From: Pectinophora gossypiella
Taxonomy: Eukaryota > Arthropoda > Insecta > Lepidoptera > Gelechiidae
Direction of reading: 5' to 3'
DNA: 64,000 bases
NCBI RefSeq assembly: GCF_024362695.1
Contig: NC_065421.1
Coordinates: forward strand, 14,818,598 to 14,882,597
Notes under the pieces: model-generated
Seen by the model: the letters and a program-made list of their open reading frames with translations, nothing else
The model's database searches: none
Told to the model about the DNA's origin: nothing
Translations under genes and position numbers: made by a program
In this document: in pieces, positions 12,209 through 22,163 of the stretch
Position numbering within the stretch: the stretch's first letter is position 1
How the letters are laid out: every line of letters begins with the position of its first letter

Positions 12209-12434
12209 CAGGGTGTTAGTGACATCGTAACGAAAACTGAGGGATGATTCAGACCATGATTTTGAGTTCATATCAAGTGGAACTTTACGTCGCAAAAGCA
12301 TGGAACAGAAAATAATTTAAAAAAACACAAAAAAATTCATGAATTTTCCGACAGGAAATTCCACTTGATATCAACTCAGAATCATGTTCTGAACCATCCC
12401 TCTCAGTATTCGTTACGGTGTCACTAACACTCTG
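12209..12434 (-). mobile_element. Hairpin MITE, copy 3 (inverted)
   Basis: This 226 bp copy begins CAGGGTGTTAGTGACATCG and ends CACTAACACTCTG, again with TA at both edges. The asymmetric loop (AATTTAAAAAAACACAAAAA) is the reverse complement of the loop type in copies 1 and 2, so it lies in the opposite orientation. It is 95 bp from copy 2. Confidence 0.8.
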
Positions 12435-12436
12435 TA

Positions 12437-13435
12437 TATAGTAATTATGTTATATGTTGTATTTATTATATTTAGTAGTATTTTTATTATATTGTATTGT
12501 ATTGTATTGCAGTTTATATTCTATAATGTATTAATATTATTATTATAGGTTCAAGTAAGTAAGCTAAGACACAACGGGGCGACGACCGCCCACGAAAATA
12601 AGAATAAACGACCGAACCCGACGCAAGAGCCGTCATGATTTAGGATTATCCGCGCGTACCACGACCAATACAATAAAACGGTTACAATAAGAATGTAGTA
12701 ACAATACAATACAATAAGTCACGATCTGACCCACTTCGGAGAAATGGGAGCACCGCGGGACAACGCTAATAGGGTCGTGATAAACACTCTTTTATAACAA
12801 AAGAGTTAGTAGATCGTATGTGTCGGATGAAGACTGTACTGGGTTACCACGTGGTCGAGTGCTGTGTTTAATGATAATTGTGAATCATCATCGACGGTTC
12901 CATATATAAACTGTCACTATCAATAAGCGGACAGTAGAAACGGGATGATTGCAAATGTGCTCAAAATTACGATAATAATAAAAAGAAAAAATATTTCCCC
13001 AAGGACTTAATTTAAACAACCCTAAATTTCATACATAACATAACAGACAGAATGTATTATTTATTATGTACATGTATACAATGGTATAAGTGTATTTTGT
13101 ATATAACATGGAAGTCACAATATATTCGCACAGGCCGTCGGAGCCGAGGCGTGCCGACTGCCGGCGAGCGGTATGGAAACCAGACGGGCCGACGCCATCA
13201 GCTGAAAAATTAATGAAATTGTCGGAAGTCTAGACTTGTAGGCGCTACTACAGGGCTGTCTATAATATTTACCATGGTTTTATCACGCTAACCGTTGCCT
13301 TGCTGGGGTAAATAGGAAGCTTCTCAATCTGAAAGCAGACCAAAATATTTCCGCATCGTACCTACGCTCTGTAAGAATTTGCAGTTTGATAAGAATTTAC
13401 AATCAGTATTACAGAACGATCGATGTCTACAAAAT
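12437..13435. other. Intronic DNA without recognised features
   Basis: A short ATTGT tandem lies at 12490-12510, and a GC-rich patch at 13130-13200 has no open frame that I recognise. Nothing else stands out. Confidence 0.45.
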
Positions 13436-13439
13436 ACAA

Positions 13440-13560
13440 AATACTTTATTACTTAGAACCTATTTACAGTAATAAAGGTGATTGGTGTCTCCTTTTAAGC
13501 GTGGTGCCTGCGAGAGACTCTGCTCTTCCATAAAAGCAAGTTGTACATAAATAAGATATA
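13440..13560 (-). repeat. LINE 3'-end fragment
   Basis: ATTGGTGTCTCCTTTTAAGC, GAGACTCTGCTCTTCCATAA and GTTGTACATAAATAAGATAT parallel the block at 14180-14260 (CTCCTTTTAAGCAAAATATG, GAGACCCCGCTCTTCTATAA). It is a shared retroelement 3' end with poly-T on the left, so it lies on the minus strand. Confidence 0.5.
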
Positions 13561-13789
13561 ACAAAAATACTAAACATTATTTTTTTATATATAATATGTT
13601 ATTTATAAGTAATAGTGTATAGTGCGTGTGTGTGTGAGTTATGTTTGTTTTGTTAACTTGAAAAACTCTGATAACGTCATCAGAATATTTCAGCGCGTAA
13701 TGTTACTGAATAGCATATGAATAGTTGGACGGAATGATGTCATAATGTATTACAATAGACAAACAAGACTGAAGAAAATCCACCTGTCT

Positions 13790-14460
13790 CATAGATTCAT
13801 AACATAGCATCACACCAGGACCTGTATCCCCGATAGGGTAGGCAGAGGTGTATAGTATATGCACCCACTCTTCGTCACCTATGTTTAAATCCCTATATCT
13901 ATAATTAATGTTCAGACATCTGGGAAGTACATCTGGAGCACTGGTGATCCCGAAACACAGGCTATGGCTTATCTCGGGCGCCAGTCTCCACTCGTACATA
14001 CCCTTCAATTGTGCATTATTTTATGTAACCCACCTATGTACATTGTGGAGAACAAATAAAAAAAGACCTTTATTATAATAGAGAGCGAGCCCATTGCCAT
14101 TAGCCGGGTTCAAATCAAATCAAAAATCAAATCAAAAGTATTTATTTTCTTTTCTTACATGTTTTTCTTAAACTAATTACTGGAGCCTCCTTTTAAGCAA
14201 AATATGCCTGTACCAGGAGACCCCGCTCTTCTATAACAGTAGTAAATAGGTAAGAAAGTTTTGTTACCTTTAAGTTTTACAAATAAACAATTAAAGAATG
14301 TTTGTATAATGTGTGTATGTGTGTGTGTATGTGTCTGTGTGTGTGTGCGTGCGTGTGTGTACGTGTGTGTAAGTGTGGGCGTGCTCGGGCAAAACAAACA
14401 CTGAACACCACATGACATCAATTATCTATGATCCAAACATGAAATCAAACTTACAAAGTG
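13790..14460. repeat. CACGCCTGT-family repeat interrupted by a LINE 3' end
   Basis: The left part (13790-14105) carries GGACCTGTATCCCCGATAGG and ends CCATTGCCATTAGCCGGGTT. The right part (14400-14460) carries ATCAATTATCTATGATCC and AAAGTGAAATTCAATGG. In the copy at 56940-57130 these two parts are adjacent. The intervening 14106-14400 is a minus-strand LINE 3' end (AAATCAAATCAAAAGTATTT, CTCCTTTTAAGC) plus a degenerate GT repeat at 14300-14375. Confidence 0.5.
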
Positions 14461-14464
14461 AAAT

Positions 14465-15000
14465 TCAATGGTTTTAGAAATGATTAGAAGTCACTCGTTT
14501 TTCCAACAAGACTATTAGGGTTTTTTTAGAAATAGCTGGATATTTTTGTTGTCTGTCGCCAACCATAATTAGCTCAGAATAAAGCAATACTGTATGCAAA
14601 TGGCTATAAAGACACAAAATGACATTCCAGGAACACCTTACAGTGCCTATTATGAGTGTAGCTGCCTATCTACACTACGGCAAGCTTATTTTTAAACTAT
14701 GAATTGAATGTGTTAGATTCAATTCTAGTTGACTTTTGAGAAGGAGTCAATAATATGTCGCCTTATGGTGTCACATTATAATAACATCTCGATTTCTGTC
14801 AATTCATTATATCTCCGATGAATTTTTTTTTACTTGAATTAAAAATAACGTGTCTATTGCGAGATTTTGTAAACAAAAAATCCAAATATCCTAAAAAGTG
14901 AGTGTCAGTTACAAATCAAAGTAGGTAATATACACATCCCACGCCTTTAATAAAGGTAGTGATATAATAGCCACAAAACTTGTTATTTTCATAAGATACA
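14465..15000. other. Intronic DNA without recognised features
   Basis: It holds AT-rich sequence. I see no frame, splice site or repeat. Confidence 0.5.
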
Positions 15001-15004
15001 TACA

Positions 15005-15282
15005 TTCATAAACAGCCTATATGCATTCCACTGCTGGGCACTGGCCTCCCCTCAAACAACTACCATCCACCACGCTGCTCCACTGCGAGTTGGTGGAGGC
15101 ATTTGTGCTAGTAGCCCGGGAGCAACAACTTAACATGCCTCCCGAAGAACAGAATCATCTTACTTTTTCGGACAACTAGGTGATTCAGCTTGCAATATCC
15201 TAGCCAAACAAAGAACATTCTTACAAAATGATTTCGACAGTGTCCCCATCGGGAATCGAACCCGGACCCCCAGATCGTTATT
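15005..15282 (-). mobile_element. tRNA-headed SINE, older copy
   Basis: Read right to left it has the B box GGGTTCGATTCCCG, then the body ACTTTTTCGGACA (here reversed) and a GGAGCAGCGTGGTGGATGG block, and the tail CCCAGCAGTGGAATGCATAT. About 15% of positions differ from the copy at 18926, and the A-box side at 15283-15300 is lost. Confidence 0.8.
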
Positions 15283-15572
15283 TAAACAGAGATTACTTAA
15301 AAAAAAACAAAGAATTATCTAGTCAAGAAGCCCGAGATAATATAGTCCATCTATCTCCACGCTACCAGGGACACATAAACATGTGTAGTATGTAGATGAG
15401 GCATGGACGGGACGCGCAAAAAGTTCCACTCGTCCTTGGAGATAGAAGTTATAGTCCTTATCCTCACCCTGGGGCCTGCGACCATATGAGCCATCTCAGT
15501 GACGAGGGATGACGGTCTCACTTCCGACAGCCTGAGATATTGACGCATTAAAACTTTTTATTTAGTTTGTTT

Positions 15573-15745
15573 ACTAGCTTTCCGCGCGACTTCGGCTATA
15601 TCACGTATTGATTCAGCACTGAATTAACACCGAAACTTAATTTAGATGTGTTATGAGTTTATGAATGTTCCATATCCCCTTGCGGAGACCAAGAGGAGGT
15701 CTGTGTCCTGCGCGGTTTCTATCATTTTTATGTAGACAGATAACA
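15573..15745 (-). mobile_element. Helitron-like end fragment
   Basis: ACTAGCTTTCCGCGCGACTT is the reverse complement of the AAGTCGCGxGxAAAGCTAGT terminus seen at 24060-24083, a Helitron-type 3' end with CTAG and a GC-rich short hairpin. The inner boundary is uncertain. Confidence 0.5.
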
Positions 15746-15749
15746 CATC

Positions 15750-16440
15750 TAAAAACACTTACAATAGCCTTGACTGTAGCTATGACGAGAAGAAACTCTT
15801 GAACACAATGCAATCTGGCAATAGTTATCTGAACATAAAGTTACCTTCAACACATGTTAGGGTCACACAGGCTATTTATTGAATTACCCCAGCTGTGTGA
15901 TCTAATCTAATCCAATCATTCAGAGGGTTGGGGTCTAGAGAAGTTCAAAAGATATAAAGAGGTCTTCCAAAGGTCTAGAAATCGGCACTTCTACACTTTT
16001 CCCTCAACGAGATTCATTGAAACGTAAAATATTATTATCGTAATTCAATTCGGTCAAAACAAATACATCCATCAAGTTATAGGTACTTACCTACAATTAC
16101 AACTGTATTTTTAATAGGTATTAACCCTGACACCAGGGTTGATGAGGTTGGTATTCCACCTCACAACCCACACGATAAGAAGAAGAATAGGTATTATAAC
16201 TGTTATTAAAATACTTTTTTTTAAATTGATTTTAAAATAGCATTGGGCTTAACGACTAACGTTATAGAGTAAGGAGTAATACTACATAAAGAACGGCAAC
16301 TCGCCGCTCCTAACTTATGGTTATCCAGAGGAAATTGCTTTAAGCGATAAATCCGCCATTTGTAACTTCCCTTTTGTAACTATAAACTGACGACCGTCAT
16401 AGTTGCTACCACACATACATATACAATTACATACATACAT
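15750..16440. other. Intronic DNA without recognised features
   Basis: I see only short simple repeats (CTAATCTAATCC at about 15902) and no exon-like sequence. Confidence 0.45.
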
Positions 16441-16441
16441 A

Positions 16442-16769
16442 AACAGCCTATATTATATACGTCCCACTGCTGGGCACAGGCCTCCCCTCAATCAACCGGA
16501 GGGGGTACGGAGCATACTCCACCACACTGCTCCAATGCGGGTTGGTGGAGGTGTTTTTACGGCTAATAGCCGGGACCAACGGCTGAACGTGCCCTCCGAA
16601 GCACGGAATCTTCTTACTTTTTCGGACAATCAGGTGATTCAAGCCTGGAAAGTCCTTACCAAACAAAGGACAGTCTCACAAAGTGATTTCGACAATATCC
16701 CCATCGGGAATTGAACCCGGACCTCCAGATCGTGAGCCTAACGCTCTAACCACTAGACCACGGAGGCTG
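16442..16769 (-). mobile_element. Full-length tRNA-headed SINE
   Basis: On the minus strand the element starts at 16769 with GCCTCCGTGGTCTAGTGGTT (A box) and has GGTTCAATTCCCGATGGGGA (B box) about 50 nt on. The body includes GAGACTGTCCTTTGTTTGGT and AAGTAAGAAGATTCCGTGCT, and the tail is CAGCAGTGGGACGTATATAA. These are RNA polymerase III promoter boxes of a retroposon and not a tRNA gene, because the head runs on without a terminator. Confidence 0.87.
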
Positions 16770-16799
16770 TTAATATACATTTAACTTAAAATACGTATA

Positions 16800-16925
16800 C
16801 AATTAGCTCACGTATATTTCTCACCGGGGTAAGTAGGGACTATGCTCCGACCTAGACATACTTCTCTTGCTTCCTCCATATTCATCGTTCGTTTCATACA
16901 CGTACATCGGTAGTTTCTAAGTTGA
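16800..16925 (-). pseudogene. LINE ORF2 C-terminal fossil
   Basis: It shares CTCACCGGGGTAAGTAGGGA, CTTCTCTTGCTTCCTCCATA and TTTCATACACGTACATCGGT with the copy at 10165-10400, in the same orientation. Only the last ORF2 codons and the 3' end remain. Confidence 0.6.
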
Positions 16926-16929
16926 GGTT

Positions 16930-18920
16930 TAAAATATTAATTTACAAACAAACAATTATGTACGCAACACCACTCGGCAATACACTGATACAATCTTTTA
17001 ATTTGAAAACCCCGACGCGGAAAGTAAAATTTTGCATTTCGACGAAAATAATATCTGACGCAAAAAAGTTTAGTCGCGGCGCCTCTGAATATAATTTTGC
17101 ACCGAGTGCCCCGCCGGGATGCGAACCCGGGCCCAGGGGAGCCACTACGTCGCCACTCTCGCACACCAACGTGAATTCCTACGTAAAGTTATAAAAACCG
17201 TAAGGGGATAAAATGTACAAAACATTGCCACGTCAGCCTGTAGTTGCAATTTAATTTCACTAAAAGGGTTTTGAAAAGCGTGACAAATTAAATGCTTTAA
17301 TATCATTTCATACGCGTTATTAAATGGAATTACAATTTTAAATGTCATGTCACCGTAATATATTGTAGAAATTAATGACGAGTCTACAACTTTTACACTA
17401 AGTATTAAGTGTTTATCTATAACGCAACGTCACTAAAACTTTTTGGATGCGTGCTAGATCACATACATTAGTACAGATCACAGAATATAAAAAACTGTGT
17501 TGATACTTGATCATGACCTATTTCAGTTATTCAAATTATATTTCCTCAGCAACGAAACACGTACGTCCATTACAACGCGTTACCCTTATCAACCAAAAAC
17601 ACGTCTCGCAGCGCACTGGGCGCGACATTTTTCACAATTATAACATTTTTACTCTTTTTAAAACGTTCCGCGCCCTAGTTTTATCTAACTGCAATTTATC
17701 TGCCATTTCTATTAGAGTGCCGTCGCTGTGACACTCCGCACGCGGCTCCGAATTGCATGGAGTCTTAAAATTGCACGTTGCCTTAAATTGCACGGTGTCT
17801 TAAATTGCACGTTGCTCCAAACTGCACGTTGCTCAAAATTTCCCAGCGCAAAATTACGCCTGTCGCCGCTCCGTTTTCTATCGCAGTAAGTAACTGAAAT
17901 TACAGAATACTTTTCTCGGTTTTAAGCGATGCGTTAATGTAGCGCGTACTTCTAGAAAATCGGAGTGAGAATTGCCCGTTTCTTGTAGTCACTTTAGCTT
18001 TGCATATTTTGCGCCGTAGCCTGAGTAGGTAAGACGCTCAAGTGCTGGAGAGGCACGTTTTTAAATGTTGGAATTAGAGTTGAGGTAACTTGGTCATACT
18101 ATTTTTGTAAGTAAAAGTAAATTAGATATGTTTTCAACTTCCGCGGGACCAGTGCGCTGATAGCATGTCAGTCTGAGAGTCAGATTAATCTAGTTGTGTT
18201 GACGTCATCACACGTCGTGGTGGTGGTAGATCTTAATCAGTTCCCGCGTTATGTTTCGTTTGTTTACTATCTGGGGAGGATCTTCTCGAACATTGTTGCT
18301 GTTTGTGTTTGACACGGGGCGTGCGGGCGGGGTGTTCATTCAAGCTTCTATAGAATCATAAGAATTACAAAACACATAAGTAGTGGTATCGACCGTTCGT
18401 TTGCTGAAACATTTGTGCTTCACAAAATGTTAAAAATAAATGCAAAGAGAGTCTCCTACAGTTTGAGATACCTAAGCCTTAGAAAACTAAGTATTATTGT
18501 ATCATGGTTCGAATCGTCTTAAAAATAAAATAGGTACTTAAATAACCTACCTACTATAAAATTCAAATAATTCGCAGATATCATAAAGTCCACTATGAAC
18601 CTAAGCCTAAACTAAGCGTCGGGAATGCCTGTACGCAGAATGTTCCCACATAATGATCACGGGGCTCGCTCTATCGATCACCGTCGATAGGTCTGCGTGC
18701 GATCGTCGCTTGTTTACGACCCGCGGGGCTTTTTAATCCGTAAATATTTCCCCAACCGCCGGGAAACGAATTAAAACTTTACAAAGCCAGCGAGAGCGAC
18801 GAAACGCCCGCCAAGTAATACCTTCAATTTGTGCATGGAAATGGCTTTTCGTTACGATCTTTCGAGAAGACTTATTAATTTTTTCCTACTTCATCTGTAT
18901 AATATATAACAAATATTATA
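16930..18920. other. Intronic DNA with a tRNA-like fragment and a minisatellite
   Basis: A tRNA-like B box (GGGTTCGCATCCCGGCGGGG on the minus strand, 17103-17122) suggests a further SINE head at 17095-17165. The tandem array at 17750-17840 is listed separately. Nothing else is recognised. Confidence 0.45.
17750..17840. repeat. Minisatellite, unit about 17-19 bp (TTAAATTGCACGTTGCC)
   Basis: Four to five imperfect units follow each other: TTAAAATTGCACGTTGCC, TTAAATTGCACGGTGTC, TTAAATTGCACGTTGCTCC and AAACTGCACGTTGCTC. A diverged half-unit, AATTGCATGG, lies on the left. Confidence 0.8.
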
Positions 18921-18925
18921 CTTAA

Positions 18926-19254
18926 CAGCCTCCGTGGTCTAGTGATTAGAGCGTTAGGCTCACGATCTGGAGGTCCGGGTTCGATTCCCGATGGGAATAT
19001 TGTCGAAATCACTTTGTGAGACTGTCCTTTGTTTGGTAAGGACTTTTCAGGCTTGAATCACCTGATTGTCCGAAAAAGTAAGATGATTCCGTGCTTCGGA
19101 GGGCACGTTAAGCCGTTGGTCCCGGCTATTAGCCGTAAAAACACCTCCACCAACCCGCATTGGAGCAGCGTGGTGGAGTATGCTCCATACCCCCTCCGGT
19201 TGATTGAGGGGAGGCCTGTGCCCAGCAGTGGGGCGTATATAGGTTGTTTATGTG
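18926..19254 (+). mobile_element. Full-length tRNA-headed SINE with perfect target duplication
   Basis: The head GCCTCCGTGGTCTAGTGATT carries the A box, and GGTTCGATTCCCGATGGGAA carries the B box. The body follows and the tail is CCCAGCAGTGGGGCGTATAT. The 12 bp target duplication TATTATACTTAA flanks it perfectly (18914-18925 and 19255-19266), marking a complete and fairly recent retroposition event. A LINE encoded elsewhere supplies the enzyme. This copy defines the family in this window. Confidence 0.92.
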
Positions 19255-19274
19255 TATTATACTTAAGTCTGTTG

Positions 19275-19395
19275 TAATGCTAGAGTCTTCTTCTTTTAAT
19301 CCTGTTGGGATGTAGGGCTCGTATAACACATTTCCACTCCTCGCTATCTTTTGCAGCCTCTGTAGCTTGCTCCTATGACATGCCGAGAGTTTCAA
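19275..19395 (-). pseudogene. LINE ORF2 C-terminal fossil
   Basis: Read on the minus strand, one frame gives TEAAKDSEEWKCVIRALHPN and then RIKRRRL and a stop, the form of a LINE ORF2 carboxy terminus (a D..EW..V..L.P pattern). It is 5'-truncated. Confidence 0.6.
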
Positions 19396-19429
19396 CACTC
19401 GGTCAACTCGCAGTGTCATCACTAATGTA

Positions 19430-19605
19430 AGAGCCACGCTCTTGTCGGTGTAGCATTCTCCATTCTTGTCTATCAAAGACCAATTCCTTCACTTCCTTAT
19501 AAGACATGACGTTCGCCTTCTCTTTAATCTGTTCCATGTAAGCTCTTCTTGGTCTTCCCCTTCCTCTATTTCCTTGTAGCTTCCCTTCTATGATGCTAGT
19601 GTACC
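19430..19605 (-). pseudogene. LINE ORF2 C-terminal fossil (RQEWRMLHRQERGS block)
   Basis: On the minus strand an open frame reads GRGRPRRAYMEQIKEKANVM, then SYKEVKELVFDRQEWRMLH, then RQERGS. GRPRR..Y..QIK and DR.EWR are typical of the end of non-LTR reverse-transcriptase proteins of insects. Only the last 60 or so codons are left, so it is a dead 5'-truncated copy. The same end occurs at 6366-6610 and 44888-45010. Confidence 0.75.
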
Positions 19606-19609
19606 CCTT

Positions 19610-20100
19610 ATTAATTTTTAAAATACGAAAAATATGTTTCCCTGGGCCACCCTGTATAACAAAGCAAAATTATAAGACAACTACCGAACCTCAGGAAAAC
19701 AAACAATGTAGGACAGATGGAAGGATATTTAATATCGTGTTTATTCAGTATTTTATTACGAGGAAACACCGTGGTCGATGTTGAATTTCTGCGGCAGGAT
19801 CACTGGACAAATGAATATCGCCGGGGGGAACGTGCTGACGAGCCGCACAACATTCCCGATAAAGACAGGACTGTACCTGGTGTAAACACGAATTAATTAA
19901 CGATTCAAAGTGTAAATATTAAGATATTTAATTGAATAAACTGAATAAAGATGTTTTTGCGTTTGAGTTTATTCTCGCCTCGTGTCGACAGTAAACCTGT
20001 CCAAAATTTTGCTACGAAAGTGTCGCATTGTCAGCAATAATCATTTACATCCTATAATATAATCGCTCACGTGGCCTTCCGTTTAGTTCTCTGAAAGTTT
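19610..20100. other. Intronic DNA without recognised features
   Basis: No gene, repeat or splice signal is recognised in this 0.5 kb. Confidence 0.45.
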
Positions 20101-20103
20101 CGC

Positions 20104-20452
20104 ATTTTTAGGGTTCCGTAGCCTAATGGCAAAAAAACGGAACGCTTATAGATTCGTCATGTCTGTCCGTCCGTCCGTATGTCACAGCCACTTTTCTCCG
20201 AAACTATAATAGCTATACTGTTGAAACTTGATAAATATGTGTATTCTGTGAACCGCATTAAGATTTTTATGCAATGATAGAAAAAAACAATAAATACATA
20301 GAACTGAAACTCAAAAATTTTTTTTTCATGTAACCCATACGTGTGGGGTATCCATAGATATGGATAGGTCTTCCAAAAGGGTATTGAGGTTTTTAATATC
20401 ATTTTTTTCTAAAGTGAATAGTTTGCGCGAGAGACACTTCCAAAGTGGTAAA

Positions 20453-20524
<72 letters not shown>

Positions 20525-20742
20525 TGTAACTTCTAAAATAAGAAGAGGATAAAACTAAAACAAATATATGATGTAGATTAGCATGCAAACTACCAACGAA
20601 AATTGGTTTGAACCAGATCTAGTAAGTAGTTTATTTTTAATACATCAAAAATCGTAAACCGTAATATACTTTTATATTATGTTACTTGCTGTTACGGAAC
20701 CCTTCATGGGCGAGTCCGACTCGCACTTGGCCGCTTTTTTCT
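20104..20742. mobile_element. Non-autonomous element with AGGGTTCCGTA ends and internal GT tract
   Basis: The left end AGGGTTCCGTAGCC (20110) and the right end TTACGGAACCCTT (20692-20704) are inverted repeats. Typical inner blocks are GTCTGTCCGTCCGTCCGTAT at the left and GGGCGAGTCCGACTCGCACT then TGGCCGCTTTTTT at the right. This layout is common in lepidopteran genomes. A (TG)n tract lies in the middle. It has no coding capacity. The class is uncertain (Helitron-like or a microsatellite-associated element). Confidence 0.65.
20454..20522. repeat. (TG)n microsatellite
   Basis: About 34 uninterrupted TG units lie inside the non-autonomous element at 20104-20742. Confidence 0.98.
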
Positions 20743-20744
20743 TA

Positions 20745-21165
20745 AGTTGCAAACGATAATGACAATTGACAGGGACATCAATAAAAAATATATGGGAATG
20801 ACATATTGCGCTTGGAAATCTCGGCGTTATGAGGTTTAGCAACTTTAATAATAATATATTCGAATGCGCTTCATCTGAATTCATCTAACCCTAGTGTTTG
20901 TATCAAGAGCCGATCCTCTGACTGCGTCTCTGCGCTTATCTCTCGTATTTCCTGGTAAATACTTAGCAGATAGCGTTGTGAGTCTTAAGAAAATAGAACC
21001 GAGTGGCTGTGGAATTTAATTAGCTCACTGCGGTTGTGGCGCGGGTTATTGCATTTTTCAGCAGCCGGCGTGAAGCCAACTAGAGGCGACGGGAGCGGCG
21101 CGCTCGATGTGTGTGAAGCAGGACTTGCAGGGAAGCTCCATATGGTCATCATCATCTTCCTAGTG
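20745..21165. other. Intronic DNA without recognised features
   Basis: A GC-rich patch at 21055-21130 has no reading frame or CpG pattern that I would call functional. Confidence 0.45.
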
Positions 21166-21169
21166 TTAT

Positions 21170-21478
21170 CACGTTTTCACAGGGTCCGCTTTACCTAACG
21201 TGAAGGTTTGACAGGTCGGTAATTTACAGAAGCGACTGCTTGTCTGACCTTCTAACCCGCAAAGGGAAAACCAGCCTAACAGGTTAGATACTTCGGGAGA
21301 CATATCTCGGGAATGTGGGTCCCCTTACGATGTTTTCCTTCCCCCTGAGCATTTGATAAACATTTAACATCCAAACATGAATTCGAAAATCATTGCTTTA
21401 GACCCTTGTTGGGATTCGAACCCGAGACATCACAGTGATAATCAAGAGTTTTTCCGACTGGGCTACCACTGATGCAGT
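21170..21478 (-). mobile_element. tRNA-headed SINE (second family)
   Basis: Read on the minus strand it starts near 21478 with a tRNA-like head: AGTGGTAGCCCAGTCGG resembles an A box, and GGTTCGAATCCC at about 21412-21423 is a good B box for RNA polymerase III. The body carries GAATTCATGTTTGGATGTTA, GAAGGAAAACATCGT, ACCCACATTCCCGAGA and CGCTTCTGTAAATTACCGAC. A relic copy is at 1060-1330. A separate SINE tail (CCCAGCAGTGGGGCGTTTAT) lies at about 21531-21560. Confidence 0.75.
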
Positions 21479-21814
21479 TTCATACTCAATATTAACACAT
21501 TATAGTATGATCCAAACCCCTTCTGTTTCCCAGCAGTGGGGCGTTTATTAGGCTATTTGTGTTTGTATGAAATGAAGTTTAGATATTAGGAGAATGCATT
21601 TTCAGTTTGAGTAAAAAACACTTTCTTTCTCTCTTTCTTTCATTGCGATTATTAAAATAAGTCTATCCTTTCTTGTACGTGACTTGTCTAGTCTGGTAGT
21701 GGCGTACGACATATCTAAGTGTCGGCACTTTTAAATATTTTTTTTATTATTTCAGTCACGTCTTATGTGCAATGTAAGTTCGGTAAATATAATAACCTCA
21801 GACCTGTCATCTGA

Positions 21815-21905
21815 AATTCTGTACAGAGTGAAAGCCCTCAATGCTCGCCATTTGTCCGGCCAAGTAGTTAATGCCATCTGAGGTACAACTTTAAAACAGA
21901 AAGGA
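21815..21905 (+). repeat. Fragment of the TTTGTCCGGCCAAGTAG repeat
   Basis: It matches the right end of the copy at 217-490 through GAGTGAAAGCCCTCAATGCT, TTTGTCCGGCCAAGTAGTTA and ATGCCATCTGAGG. Confidence 0.6.
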
Positions 21906-22117
21906 AAATATACATGTAATTCAGTTTGAAGTACGTACGTGTAGTGTTTATTTAGTTTTATTGTGACAATATATTTATATACATTTTTATGTTGCTTTCC
22001 TTTTCCTTTTCGGCGGATAAGACAATGACAGGTATACCTTAAAATAAAATAAGATGATGTCTACAAGAATTAGCACCATTACTGGCCTATTGGAGTGGTC
22101 GCACTGTATAAATATTC

Positions 22118-22163
22118 ATCATCATCATCATCATCATTCTGTTCTTGTTGTTGTTGTTGTAAA
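22118..22163. repeat. Adjacent (ATC)n and (TTG)n microsatellites
   Basis: Six to seven ATC units are followed, after a short spacer, by five TTG units. Confidence 0.85.

Noticed and set aside
13130..13200. GC-rich stretch as the missing third neurexin LNS1 exon
   Set aside because: Neither strand gives the expected LALLALPSV or FEPRF-type motif.
16697..16769. tRNA-like sequence with A and B boxes (also at 18928, 21412, 32840 and 43774)
   Set aside because: Each continues into a SINE body and tail and lacks a proper tRNA fold and terminator, so these are SINE heads and not tRNA genes.
20454..22163. CRISPR-like or origin-like direct repeats
   Set aside because: The repeats are simple microsatellites without unique spacers, and the genome is eukaryotic.
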